A stretch of 44,444 nucleotides of DNA from Coriobacteriaceae bacterium AF45-21 (GTDB lineage: Bacteria; Actinomycetota; Coriobacteriia; Coriobacteriales; Coriobacteriaceae). Shown piece after piece: positions 31,397-39,699 of the stretch. The translations under genes were made by a program, and so were the position numbers. Location: assembly GCA_027682925.1 (NCBI GenBank), contig JAQCYU010000020.1, positions 1-44,444 of the forward strand, read 5' to 3'. The notes below the pieces were generated by a model, which searched no databases, was not told where the DNA came from, and saw only the letters and a program-made list of their open reading frames with translations. Within the stretch, counting starts at the first letter, position 1. Every line of letters begins with the position of its first letter.

Positions 31397-31458
31397 TGCC
31401 GGCACAAAAGGAACGTCCCTAACTGCCGACAGTTAGGGACGTTCCTTTTGTGCCGGCA
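31397..31458. repeat. Perfect 29-bp inverted repeat with CCGA loop
   Basis: Arms 31397-31425 and 31430-31458 are exact complements, beginning TGCCGGCACAAAAGGAACGT. The internal GTCCCTAACTGCCG is also preceded by a direct partial copy (31389-31402). It lies 50 bp after gltD. The stem could end transcription in both directions, but there is no T tract, and the length and perfection look more like a mobile palindrome. Confidence 0.85.
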
Positions 31459-31770
31459 TTCGGGGACACTCCTTGCGGATTTGCGAGCAGTTTGTTCGTT
31501 TGTCGACGTGCGGGTGTTCATTTGTCGACTTCTTGGGCTGTGGTCACCTGTTGTTTCTGTGGTGGCTGCGGGCATCTGGCTCAAAAGGGCGGGTTGGCCG
31601 TCTATGTTTGCCTGCGGTTTTGTTGCGGTGCGCATTTTCGGTCAAGCTTTTCGTCAAGTGTTTGGTCAGCATCTGGTTTGCAGCCGGAGGCCTATTTTGC
31701 CCGCGCTGGTCGTGGCTGCCCACCCTCCTCGTAAGCTCAAATTGAGGTCCATCAGTTTGAGGAGGATGCC
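31459..31770. other. Intergenic stretch without a recognisable gene
   Basis: Several overlapping open frames up to about 100 codons exist (for example 31473-31745), but they are rich in Cys/Trp/Arg, overlap one another and lack ribosome sites. I see only the ribosome site TGAGGAGGATGCC of the next gene at the end. Confidence 0.5.
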
Positions 31771-32478
31771 ATGACTGACCACGCTTTTGACCGAGCAGAG
31801 CTTGCTGAAGCCGTCGGCAACGATATTGCCGACATGGCTCACTTTTGGATGCTGCGGAAGTTTCAATTCCTGGAGCCGGCACGCGAACAGTTCGAGGTCA
31901 TTGTCGACCCGTGGCTCAGCTATTGCGAGGGGCCTTCTCAAAACGAAATCATGGCCTACAACATGGCGTTTACCGATTGGCTGCTGTTTGAGCGCCCCTA
32001 TCGCCATGGCAAAACGCTGCTCGAGCTATATGTTGACGAGCCGCCGGCATCGCTTTCGCCTGCCTCGCTCAAGCGGCTCGAGCAGGTACGCGACACGCAG
32101 TATTTCTCGCGCTTTGGCATTTTGGACAAGAATCCTGCGTCCGGCATGGTCGTGCTGAAGGACACGCGCACCGATCATCGCTTTGATGTCTACGACCCGC
32201 ATATCGTGCAGAAGGAGCATTGGAACGACGGCGCGATTGCGGTGCGCCTCGCCTGCGTCGACGATGTCTGGCTTACGGCGGGACAGCTCTACCTGTATGA
32301 CATCGCGCGCCTGAACGACACGGCGGTCGACGGACCGGGTGCGGTGCATCCCGAGGATCTGCAGGACGGCTTTGACACCTCGTGCATCAGCTTCTTCTTG
32401 CGTCTGGTCCGCGACATCATGGGCGCCCAGGGGCGGTACGTAAAGTCCCTCAACATCTACGAACAGGAATGGGGGTAG
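31771..32478 (+). CDS. Uncharacterised 235-residue protein
   Basis: The start at 31771 is well supported by TGAGGAGGATGCC. The protein is acidic and soluble, with no signal peptide, membrane helix or cysteine motif. Features include MAHFWMLRKFQFLEPAREQF, a middle with YFSRFGILDKNPASGMVVLKD, and DVYDPHIVQKEHW. I do not recognise the family. Codon use is like the neighbours, so it is likely a native gene. Palindrome array C begins 40 bp after its stop. Confidence 0.75.
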   Translation: MTDHAFDRAELAEAVGNDIADMAHFWMLRKFQFLEPAREQFEVIVDPWLSYCEGPSQNEIMAYNMAFTDWLLFERPYRHGKTLLELYVDEPPASLSPASLKRLEQVRDTQYFSRFGILDKNPASGMVVLKDTRTDHRFDVYDPHIVQKEHWNDGAIAVRLACVDDVWLTAGQLYLYDIARLNDTAVDGPGAVHPEDLQDGFDTSCISFFLRLVRDIMGAQGRYVKSLNIYEQEWG

Positions 32479-32518
32479 AGGATGGGCGGTTGTCGCCTGC
32501 CTTGCCTTCTGCCCTTTT

Positions 32519-32814
32519 GTCTCGATCTGTAACGTTTGGGGACAAAAACCAGTCTATCTGTTACAGATCGAGACGAATGCTTGGGCGCCGCTGGTTTGTC
32601 TAAATCTGTAACGTTTAGGGGCCTGGAGAACGTCTAACTGTTACAGAACGAGACGTTTGGCACCTGGTTGGGGGAATGTCTAAATCTGTAACAGCTACAG
32701 GCCAAAATTCGACCTACCTGTTACAGATTGAGACGGAAGGTTGGCGGCTGCCGAAAGATCTTGTTCTGTAACAACTAGAGGCTCAAAGACTGTCTTCCTG
32801 TTACAGATCAAGAC
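32519..32814. repeat. 57-bp palindrome array C (4 units), upstream of the nuclease gene
   Basis: Units 32519-32574, 32598-32654, 32678-32734 and 32758-32814, with periods 79, 80 and 80 bp. Typical arms are GTCTCGATCTGTAAC and GTTACAGATCGAGAC. Linkers of 23 bp include GTTTGGCACCTGGTTGGGG (32655 on) and GGAAGGTTGGCGGCTGCCG (32735 on), both with relatives in array D. The last unit ends 20 bp before the nuclease start. Confidence 0.95.
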
Positions 32815-32834
32815 ATTTGTCAGCGGAGGCAAAG

Positions 32835-33911
32835 GTGACGATGGTCCATTTGTCTGACGTGGTGGTGATGAAAGTGCCTAACACCGTTCTCAAACACAAA
32901 CATGCGACTCGCAACACGTTGGCGCGGAATAGGATGCTCGCGCGGCTCACGGAGACGGCCAAGCAAGGTGCGCTGCTCGCAACGCATGACAATACCGAGC
33001 TCATGTGGCTGCGACGCCATGTTGGAACCGACGATATCGCGGAGCCCGAGCCGTATTTGTTCTGCTTTCAACATGATTGGGGTGTACTGACGCCGGCGGA
33101 GCGAGCGCTGCGTACCGTCAAAGGGCTTGCGGAGTTTCATCCAGATTGGGCGTTTTGGGGTTATGACGCGGCCCTTTTGTGGGGTCTGGAGGTGCCGAAT
33201 GATCTGCTCGGGCCGCGATTTCTTGTTAAGACAGGTTGCTCGGTGCCGCTGAGTGCAGGATGCCGACTGTCGCGTCCGCAGGCGGCGGGTGCGCTTGAAC
33301 AAGTCGACGGCGTGCGGGTGACGCCGTTTTGGCGCACGGTAGAGGATTGCCTGCTGCGCGCGCCGTTTTCGTATGGCCTGGCGATTGCCGATTCTGCGTT
33401 GCGAGCAAAGGGCGTATCGCGCGATGACCTGTGCGAGCGCCTCCGCGCCGATTGCGAGGGCAGGCGAGGGTATCGCAGGGCAAAGGTGATTGCGTCGTAT
33501 GCAGACGGGCTGTCCGAAAACGGCGGCGAGTCTCGGTTCCGAGCATTCTTTATTGCGTACGGCTTTCCGGTTCCGGAGCTGCAGGTGGAGTTTCGCGACC
33601 CGCTCGATCCGAGCCAGGTGTTTCGGGTTGATTATTTCTGGAGGCTCGAGGACGGGACATGTGTCATCGGCGAGCTCGACGGGAAGGGAAAGTATACCCT
33701 GCAGGATGGTGGGGATCGGGAGTCGGTCGACCCATTCGTGGCAGAACGTCAGCGAGAGTCTCATCTGACGATGCTCGGGCACAAGGTGCTTCGGTTTACG
33801 TTTAACGAACTCAAAGACCCGGGGAAGCTTGTCGAGAAAATGAGGCTGGCGGGTATTCCTCGGCAGGCTGAATTGGCGGAGGAATGGAGACGGCAGTGGT
33901 ATGGGCGCTAA
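32835..33911 (+). CDS. Putative DUF559/PD-(D/E)XK-type nuclease-like protein
   Basis: The protein has about 358 residues. The N-terminal two thirds contain ALLWGLEVPNDLLGPRFLV and GVRVTPFWRTVEDCL...ADSALRAKGV, a layout I associate with actinobacterial AbiEi-like/DUF559 proteins. The C-terminal part resembles a Vsr-like PD-(D/E)XK fold: GES, then FRVDYFW, then VIGELDGKGKY as the E-x-D-G-K site, and finally ERQRESHLTMLGHKVLRFTFNEL. The catalytic residues all seem present. GTG at 32835 is five bases after GGAGG; ATG at 32841 is an alternative start. The gene is bracketed by arrays C and D, four units each. It may be a stand-alone nuclease, a toxin/antitoxin-type regulator, or the enzyme that handles the palindromes; the last is a hypothesis. 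Confidence 0.75.
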   Translation: MTMVHLSDVVVMKVPNTVLKHKHATRNTLARNRMLARLTETAKQGALLATHDNTELMWLRRHVGTDDIAEPEPYLFCFQHDWGVLTPAERALRTVKGLAEFHPDWAFWGYDAALLWGLEVPNDLLGPRFLVKTGCSVPLSAGCRLSRPQAAGALEQVDGVRVTPFWRTVEDCLLRAPFSYGLAIADSALRAKGVSRDDLCERLRADCEGRRGYRRAKVIASYADGLSENGGESRFRAFFIAYGFPVPELQVEFRDPLDPSQVFRVDYFWRLEDGTCVIGELDGKGKYTLQDGGDRESVDPFVAERQRESHLTMLGHKVLRFTFNELKDPGKLVEKMRLAGIPRQAELAEEWRRQWYGR

Positions 33912-33952
33912 GGGGTGCAACTGACGCGGAGGTGGTTGTTCCTGCCGAGTTT

Positions 33953-34250
33953 GTCTCAATCTGTAACAACAAGGGACCGTTTGGCCTCGTAACTGTTGCA
34001 GATTGAGACGGAAGGTTGGCTACCGCTAAAAGATCTCAATCTGTAACATCTAGAGGCCGAAAACCTGTCTACCTGTTACAGATTTAGATGTTTGACGACA
34101 GGGCTGGAGAATATCTCGATCTGTAACATCTAACGGCCAAAAACCGGTCTAACTGTTACAGATCGAGACAAAGGTTGGACGCGGTGCCGAAAGATCTCGA
34201 TCTGTAACATTTGGAAGGTTAAAGACGGTCTAACTGTTACAGATCAAGAC
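33953..34250. repeat. 57-bp palindrome array D (4 units), downstream of the nuclease gene
   Basis: Units 33953-34009, 34033-34089, 34113-34169 and 34194-34250, with periods 80, 80 and 81 bp. Linkers alternate: GGAAGGTTGGCTACCGCTAA (34010 on), GTTTGACGACAGGGCTGG (34090 on), AAAGGTTGGACGCGGTGCCG (34170 on). The first and third match the last linker of array C. The first unit has matched changes in both arms (CAATC and GATTG). The remaining 150 bp to the next gene show nothing I can name. Confidence 0.95.
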
Positions 34251-34401
34251 GTTTTGCTGGAACAACCGGAACATCGCCGCGCTGTCTCCGTTTGCCCTTA
34301 CATCCTCTCTTCCCTCCGTTAGCCGATATGTCCGCAGCAATCCTGCCACGCTGGATAATAATGGACAGATGTTCAAGTTTTCTGAGGGGGAGGAGCTCGA
34401 T

Positions 34402-35796
34402 ATGGCATCTGCCGATCGTTCCACGTTGTTTATCAATGCGACCATTCTGGATGGTTCGGAGCATATGGAGCCGCAACCCGATATGGCCGTGACTGTTGAG
34501 CGCGGCGTCATCACCTGGATGGGGCCGAGTGCTGTGGCGCAGGCGCCTGCAGGTGCCGAGGTTATCGACCTGGGTGGTGCGTATCTCATGCCCGGTCTCA
34601 TCAATATGCACGTGCACCTGTGCGGCTCGGGCAAGCCGGTTTCGGCGGGCGATGCGGGCGCGCTGATGAAGAAGCTCGATAATCCCGTGGGGCGCGCCAT
34701 CGTGCGCCATATTCTTAAGGGCAGTGCCCAGCAGCAGCTGGCAAGCGGCGTGACCACGGTGCGCGGCGCGGGCGACCCGCTGTTTGCCGACATTGCCGTG
34801 CGCGACGCTATCGACGCCGGCAAGTATCAGGGTCCGCGCCTGGTAGCGTATCAGGGTCCGCGCCTGGTAGCGCCGGGAACGGGCGTCACGGTGCCGGGCG
34901 GCCATGGCGCGGGCTTGTTCGCCCAGGTGGCCAACAGCCCCGTCGAGGCAGCCGAGCAGGTGAGAGACCTGTATGCGCGCGGCGCCGATGTCATCAAGCT
35001 GTTCGTGACGGGCGGTGTGTTCGACGCTACCGAGGTGGGCGAGCCGGGCGTGCTGCGTATGCCGGTAGAGGTTGCCGCGGCGGCGTGCAAGGCGGCGCAC
35101 GAGGTGGGCCTGCCGGTTATGGCTCATGTCGAGAGCACCGAGGGCGTGAAGGCCGCGCTTGAGGCCGGTGTCGATACGATCGAGCACGGTGCCCCGATGA
35201 CTCCCGAGATCCTGGAGCTGTACCGTGGCGCCGCGGGTACACAGCTTGAGGGGCGTGCGCCGAGTGTGACCTGCACAATCAGCCCGGCGCTGCCGTTTGT
35301 GTTGCTCGACCCGGAAAAGACCCATTCGACTGACACGCAAAAGAAGAACGGCGACATCGTGTGCTCGGGCATTATTGAGAGCGCCCGTGCCGCACTGGAA
35401 GCTGGCGTTAAGGTGGGCTTGGGCACGGACTCAAGCTGCCCGTTCGTGACGCAGTACGACATGTGGCGCGAGGTGGCCTATTTTGCCAAGTACGTGGGCG
35501 TGAGCAACGCCTTTGCGCTGCATACGGCCACGCAGGTCAATGCCGAGCTCCTGGGGCTGGGCGGCGAGACCGGCACGATCGAGTGCGGCAAGGCCGCCGA
35601 TATCCTGGTGACGCGCAAGAATCCGCTCGATGACCTGTGCGCTCTGCGTGAGCCGATACATGTGATGTGTCGCGGTGATCTGGTACGCAAGCTCAAGGTG
35701 AAGCGTATTCCCGAGGTGGACGCCGAGCTCGACGCGATTATGGCCATGCCTGCCGAAGCGCTGGCCGAGGAGCTGGCCCGCGACGGTGTGGCGTAG
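34402..35796 (+). CDS. Metal-dependent amidohydrolase family protein
   Basis: The 464-residue protein has the amidohydrolase barrel and flanking beta-sandwich. Metal ligands are visible in order: MHVHLCGSG, the likely carboxylated Lys in VIKLFVTGG, His in VMAHVES, His in TIEHGAP and Asp in GLGTDSSCP. The end (GTIECGKAADILVTRKNPLDD) is typical of the imidazolonepropionase/prolidase-like group. The substrate cannot be told. The start at 34402 follows GGGGGAGGAG. An exact 24-bp tandem duplication inside gives YQGPRLVA twice. A strong terminator follows. Confidence 0.88.
   Translation: MASADRSTLFINATILDGSEHMEPQPDMAVTVERGVITWMGPSAVAQAPAGAEVIDLGGAYLMPGLINMHVHLCGSGKPVSAGDAGALMKKLDNPVGRAIVRHILKGSAQQQLASGVTTVRGAGDPLFADIAVRDAIDAGKYQGPRLVAYQGPRLVAPGTGVTVPGGHGAGLFAQVANSPVEAAEQVRDLYARGADVIKLFVTGGVFDATEVGEPGVLRMPVEVAAAACKAAHEVGLPVMAHVESTEGVKAALEAGVDTIEHGAPMTPEILELYRGAAGTQLEGRAPSVTCTISPALPFVLLDPEKTHSTDTQKKNGDIVCSGIIESARAALEAGVKVGLGTDSSCPFVTQYDMWREVAYFAKYVGVSNAFALHTATQVNAELLGLGGETGTIECGKAADILVTRKNPLDDLCALREPIHVMCRGDLVRKLKVKRIPEVDAELDAIMAMPAEALAEELARDGVA
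34825..34872 (+). repeat. Exact 24-bp tandem duplication within the amidohydrolase gene
   Basis: 34825-34848 and 34849-34872 are identical and in frame, so the protein gains eight residues (YQGPRLVA twice). The site is just before the GTGVTVPGGHG loop, close to the active site. Confidence 0.9.
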
Positions 35797-35830
35797 ATGT
35801 GACAAAGGTGCAGCTCCGTTGCCGCATACA

Positions 35831-35867
35831 AAAAGCCGAGGTCTCAACACGAGGCCTCGGCTTTTTT
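35831..35867. terminator. Bidirectional terminator between converging genes
   Basis: AAAAAGCCGAGG(TC) pairs with (GG)CCTCGGCTTTTTT; the A run on one side and T run on the other let it serve both the amidohydrolase and the minus-strand zinc-ribbon gene. Confidence 0.9.
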
Positions 35868-35889
35868 ATCGAACAAATACTTAAGATTT

Positions 35890-35918
35890 GGGACAAACAA
35901 ACCTGATTAATTTGTCCC
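35890..35918. repeat. Small hairpin with CAAACCTGATTAA loop
   Basis: Arms GGGACAAA (35890-35897) and TTTGTCCC (35911-35918) are perfect. The AAACCTG in the loop recalls the hairpins at 309 and 12435. It lies 11 bp after the zinc-ribbon gene stop. Confidence 0.65.
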
Positions 35919-35929
35919 GCGTGCGGGCG

Positions 35930-36403
35930 CTAGGAGCGGGTTTCCATCTTGGCGTGGCACTTGGGGCAGGTGACGCGGATCTTGCCTTTGCCCTTGGGAA
36001 CGGAGAGCATCTGGCCGCAGTTGGGGCACTTGAGATAGGCCGTGGTTTTGCGGCCCTTCCACATCTTCTTGGCCGTGCGCTTGGCACGTTCAAAGTCTTC
36101 CTTGCTAGTACCGGCTGCACGCGAGGCGTTGGCCGCTGCAGCTCCACCGCCCAAGCTAGCTACAAACTTGCCCAAGCCGGGTACGTTTGCAGTCGCGGCG
36201 ACAAAGGCCTCGTTCTCCTTGTGACGTGCGTCGATATTTTTGGACAGGCCGCGCAGCACGCCAATCACGATTACGGCGATGGCAATCCAGCTGAGCCACT
36301 GGATGCGGGCTATCGATCCGATCATCGCGAAAATAATTCCTATGAAGCCCAGCACGATGGTGAGCTCGTCGGCGCCGTTACGACCTTTCATAAAGTCATT
36401 CAT
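35930..36403 (-). CDS. Small membrane protein with C-terminal zinc ribbon
   Basis: The 157-residue protein has two hydrophobic segments near the N-terminus (ELTIVLGFIGIIFAMIGSIA and LSWIAIAVIVIGVLRGL). A Gly/Ala-rich linker and a basic helix follow. The zinc ribbon at the end has CPNCGQ and CPKCHAK. The ribbon is preceded by AYLKC, so a nucleic-acid or protein contact at the membrane is possible, but the role is unknown. The start at 36403 has a weak GAAAGG upstream; longer starts lie in the hairpin region. Confidence 0.8.
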   Translation of the reverse strand: MNDFMKGRNGADELTIVLGFIGIIFAMIGSIARIQWLSWIAIAVIVIGVLRGLSKNIDARHKENEAFVAATANVPGLGKFVASLGGGAAAANASRAAGTSKEDFERAKRTAKKMWKGRKTTAYLKCPNCGQMLSVPKGKGKIRVTCPKCHAKMETRS

Positions 36404-36450
36404 GCGAATTGCCTTTCGTTCGATATACTGCACGCCTTTATACCCCTTTT

Positions 36451-36479
36451 GGTGCAAGGGGGACAGGTAAATCTGCACC
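36451..36479. repeat. Small hairpin, ACCTGTCCCC in its loop on the minus strand
   Basis: GGTGCA (36451-36456) and TGCACC (36474-36479) enclose GGGGACAGGTAAAT. A similar TACCTGTTCCC follows at 36494-36504. The pair lies between csoR and the zinc-ribbon gene and belongs loosely to the AAACCTGTCCC hairpin group. Confidence 0.5.
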
Positions 36480-36515
36480 AAGGTGGCGCAAACGTACCTG
36501 TTCCCAATGCCCCAA

Positions 36516-36788
36516 TTACTTGGAGAGTTTGTCGACGACGCGTTCGATCTCGGCGAGCTTGGCGGCTTTGAGGTCTTCGTCGCCCGATTCGATTGCCGAA
36601 GTCACGCAGCCCTCGATATGCGCCTTGAGCACGTCGGCGTTAATGCGCGCGAGGAGCGCCTGTGTGGCCATGAGCTGTGTGGAAATATCGACGCAATAGC
36701 GGTCCTCATCGACCATCCGCAAGATGCCGTCGATCTGGCCGCGTGCCGTCTTGAGCATGCGGGTCACCGATTTGTGGTCTGCCATCAT
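36516..36788 (-). CDS. csoR: CsoR-family copper-sensing repressor
   Basis: The protein has about 90 residues (start 36788, or 36785 one codon later). It is an all-helical DUF156 protein: SVTRMLKTARGQIDGILRMVDEDRYCVDISTQL. The Cu(I) ligands Cys-His-Cys are present as RYC (about residue 31), then H and C in KAHIEGC (about 56 and 60). When copper binds, CsoR leaves its operator. It is the last gene of copA-copZ-csoR, and a matching G/C palindrome lies in the copA promoter. Confidence 0.92.
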   Translation of the reverse strand: MMADHKSVTRMLKTARGQIDGILRMVDEDRYCVDISTQLMATQALLARINADVLKAHIEGCVTSAIESGDEDLKAAKLAEIERVVDKLSK

Positions 36789-36835
36789 GGCGGGTCCTCG
36801 TTTCTGGTCGATGGGGTCGAATGCTTCTGTAGCTG

Positions 36836-37057
36836 CTACGCGGCGGTCACGGATAGGGCGTGGAACTTCTCGCCGGCGCCCTCGACGGCGGCGGCGAGCT
36901 GCTCGGCGGTCACGGTGTCGGCGCACTCCACCTGGACGGTTTGAGTCTCGTGATCGGCGTCGGCGTCGGTTACGCCTGCAACGTTGAGCAGCGCGGTCTC
37001 GACGGTGGCGTCGCAGTGGCCGCACATAAGGCCGGAAGTCTTGATTGTGTATCGCAT
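36836..37057 (-). CDS. copZ: Heavy-metal-associated copper chaperone (CopZ-like)
   Basis: The 73-residue protein is a single HMA domain. It starts MRYTIKTSGLMCGHCDATVE, with the Cu-binding Cys12 and Cys15, followed by the beta-alpha-beta pattern VTDADADHETQTVQVEC. It would hand Cu(I) to CopA or CsoR. GAGAGGAATACCC precedes the start. It is 47 bp upstream of csoR. Confidence 0.9.
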   Translation of the reverse strand: MRYTIKTSGLMCGHCDATVETALLNVAGVTDADADHETQTVQVECADTVTAEQLAAAVEGAGEKFHALSVTAA

Positions 37058-37081
37058 GGGTATTCCTCTCTGTTGTGTCGG

Positions 37082-37177
37082 CTTTCCCAGACACCCGACC
37101 TTGACCTTCAAGCCGTCGCTCGCGTACCAAAGTACGCGTCGCTCCTCTTTCAGGTCAATCTCGGGCACCTGGAAAAC
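37082..37177. repeat. Long imperfect hairpin between copA and copZ
   Basis: The region folds around GCGTAC-CAAA-GTACGC (37122-37137). Outer matching blocks include TTGACCT with AGGTCAA and CACCCGA with TCGGGCA, giving arms of about 46 bp with several mismatches. It lies within the copper operon and has no T tract, so it could affect mRNA stability or be another palindromic insertion. Confidence 0.65.
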
Positions 37178-37204
37178 CCGTTCTAAATGGACTTAATGGT
37201 GAGC

Positions 37205-39546
37205 CTATTTTGCCACTTTCGGCTTAAAGGTTCGCAGGCGTAGAGCATTGCTTACGACGCAGACACTCGACAGGCTCATCGCCGCGGCGCCAAACATCGG
37301 CGAGAGTTGCCAACCGGTGAGGGGGAAGAACACGCCCGCGGCGAGCGGAATGCCGATGCCGTTGTAGAACAGCGCCCAGAACAGGTCCTGCTTGATGTTG
37401 CGGATCGTGGCGCGCGAAAGCTCGATGGCGCGGGCGACGTCCATGAGGTCGCTGCGCATGAGTACCACGTCGGCGCCCTCCTTGGCGATATCGGCGCCGG
37501 TGCCGATAGCAAGGCCCACGTCGGCGCGCGCCAGGGCGGGGGAGTCGTTGATGCCGTCGCCTACCATGGCAACCTTGCCGCCTGCATCCTGCAGTTCGCG
37601 CACGTGGCGTTCCTTGTCGGCGGGCAGGACGTCGGCGATAACCTGCTCGTTGGTGAGCCCCACGCGTCGGGCGATGGCCTCGGCCGTCACGCGGTTGTCG
37701 CCGGTGAGCATGCGCACGTCGACGCCGAGCTTGCGGAGCGCGGCGATGGCCTCGGCGCTCGTCTCCTTGACCTCGTCAGCCACGGCAATGGTGCCGGCAA
37801 GCTCGCCGTTCTTGGCAAAGAACAGCGGCGTCTTGCCCTCGGCAGCGAACTGCTCGGCAAGACCGGCGGGCACGGTAACGCCCAACTCGTTCATCAGGCA
37901 CACGTTACCAGCGGCAATGGCGTTTTGCCCTTCGCGCGCCGTAACGCCTCGCCCGGGCACGGCAGTAAAGTCCTCGACCATGCGCGCGACGATCCCGCGT
38001 GTCTCGCACTCGGCCATAATCGCCTCGGCCAGCGGGTGCTCGCTTGATCGCTCCAGCGCGGCGGCCAGCTTGAGCAGCGCCTTTTCGCTCATGGCGGGTG
38101 AGCCGTCAGCGCGCGTGGCTACCACGATATCGGTCACGGCAGGCTTGCCGCGGGTGACCGTACCCGTCTTATCGAGCACTACGGTGCCCACGCTGCGCAG
38201 GTTCTCCAGCGCCTCGGCGCTCTTAAACAGAATGCCCATCTCGGCGCCCTTGCCGGTGCCCACCATAATAGCGACGGGCGTGGCCAGACCCAGTGCGCAC
38301 GGACAGCTGATCACCAGCACGGCCACGGCGGAGGTGAGCGCCTCGTTGATGCTGCCGGTCAGTGCCATCCACACCGCAAAGGTTACGGCCGAAATCACGA
38401 ACACCACGGGCACGAACACGCCGGCGACCTTGTCGGCCATGCGGGCGATGGGCGCCTTGGTAGCGTTGGCGTCCTCGACGAGCTGGATAATCTTGGCGAG
38501 CGACGTATCGGCGCCCACACGCGTGGCGCGGAAGGTAAACGAGCCCGTGCGGTTGACCGTGGCCGCATTGACAGTGTCGCCGGCGGTCTTCTCCACGGGA
38601 ATGGATTCGCCGGTGAGCGCGCTTTCGTCCACGGCCGAGCTGCCATCGAGCACCACGCCGTCAACGGGGATGGACTCGCCGGGGCGCACACGCAGCACCT
38701 GGCCGGGCAGAATGGCATCGACGTCGACGGTGGCCTCGATACCGTCCTCGGCCACGACGGTCGCGGTCTTGGGTGCTAAGTCGACGAGCGCCTCGATAGC
38801 GCCGCCGGTCTTGGATTTGCTGCGTGTCTCGAGATATTTGCCCACGGTGACGAGCGACAGGATTGTGCCGGCGCTCTCAAAATACAGGTTGTCCATGCCC
38901 GTCATCATGGCCTCGTGGACCTGGCCCGCGGCTAGCTGGTCGGCCATGATGAACATGGCGTAGAGCGACCAGGCGATGGAAGCAGTGGCGCCCACGGCAA
39001 TAAGGGCGTCCATGGTAGCGCGCCGTGCGTAAGCGATTTAAACCCGTTGATAAAGTATGCGTCGTTGACGTAGACGATGGGAATGAGCAGGACGAGCTCG
39101 GTGAGCGCGAGCGTCATGCTGTGGGTGTGGTCGGTGAAGACGCCGGGCAGTGGCCAACCGAGCATGTGCCCCATGCCTATGTAGAACAGTGGGATGAGGA
39201 ATACGATCGAGACGATGAGGCGGGTGCGCATGGCAGAGGCGGCGGCCTCCAACTTTTTGGTCGGCGACTCCATATGGGCGGCGCCGGACCTGGCTTGCGC
39301 GTTGCCGTTTGAGTTGGCGGCATCGGTGCCCGTGCTAACGGGCGAGGCCGAATAACCCGCGCGATCGACGGCGGTACAGATGTCGTCGGGGGAGACCTGC
39401 GCGGGGTCGTAGTCGACCAGCATGGAGCCGGCGAGCAGGTTGACCGCGACGCTTTGGACGCCGTCGAGCTTGCTCACGGCACGGTCCACGTGCGCCTGGC
39501 AGGCGGCGCACGTCATGCCGCCCACGTCAAACGTATCTTGAGCCAT
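37205..39546 (-). CDS. copA: Copper-exporting P1B-type ATPase CopA (one frame break)
   Basis: CopA pumps Cu(I) out of the cell. It has a single N-terminal HMA domain ([14 protein letters not shown]), eight predicted helices and the metal-path motif CPC in [13 protein letters not shown]. The phosphorylated Asp is in DKTGTVTRG, the nucleotide-site motif in [10 protein letters not shown], and the hinge in [16 protein letters not shown]. The start at 39546 follows AGAAAGGAGAAGCC. The frame breaks near 39018: GGTAGCGCG on the plus strand lacks one G. Restoring it gives [21 protein letters not shown]. Restored length is about 780 residues. It heads the copper operon. Confidence 0.94.
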
Positions 39547-39593
39547 GGCTTCTCCTTTCTGTGACGTAGTGTCGGAAATGTTAACCATCCGAT

Positions 39594-39624
39594 ACTATAC
39601 ACCCATACCCCCTGGGGGTGTCCA
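39594..39624 (-). promoter_or_regulatory. copA promoter with embedded CsoR-type operator
   Basis: On the minus strand TGGACA (39624-39619) and TATAGT (39599-39594) are spaced 19 bp. The palindrome ACCCCC-T-GGGGGT (39607-39619, plus strand) fills the spacer. The G/C tracts around a centre match known CsoR operators. A 19-bp spacer is more usual for MerR-type promoters, but no MerR gene is present here. Confidence 0.75.
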
Positions 39625-39699
39625 GTGGAGATTGAAATGTATGACGTTCTGGTATTGGTCGAGGTGATAGCCAGGTCGGCGGACCGTAGCCGGTCTAAT

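Noticed and set aside
31450..31770. Small genes after the perfect hairpin
   Set aside because: Three overlapping frames of 90-108 codons have no ribosome sites and an unlikely Cys/Trp/Arg content.
32519..34250. CRISPR array
   Set aside because: Units repeat at 80 bp, but the constant parts are the two arms of a palindrome with changes between copies. Linkers partly recur and no cas gene is present.
32519..34250. Retron or reverse-transcriptase-linked structured RNA
   Set aside because: No reverse transcriptase motif (such as YADD) is found in the neighbouring proteins.
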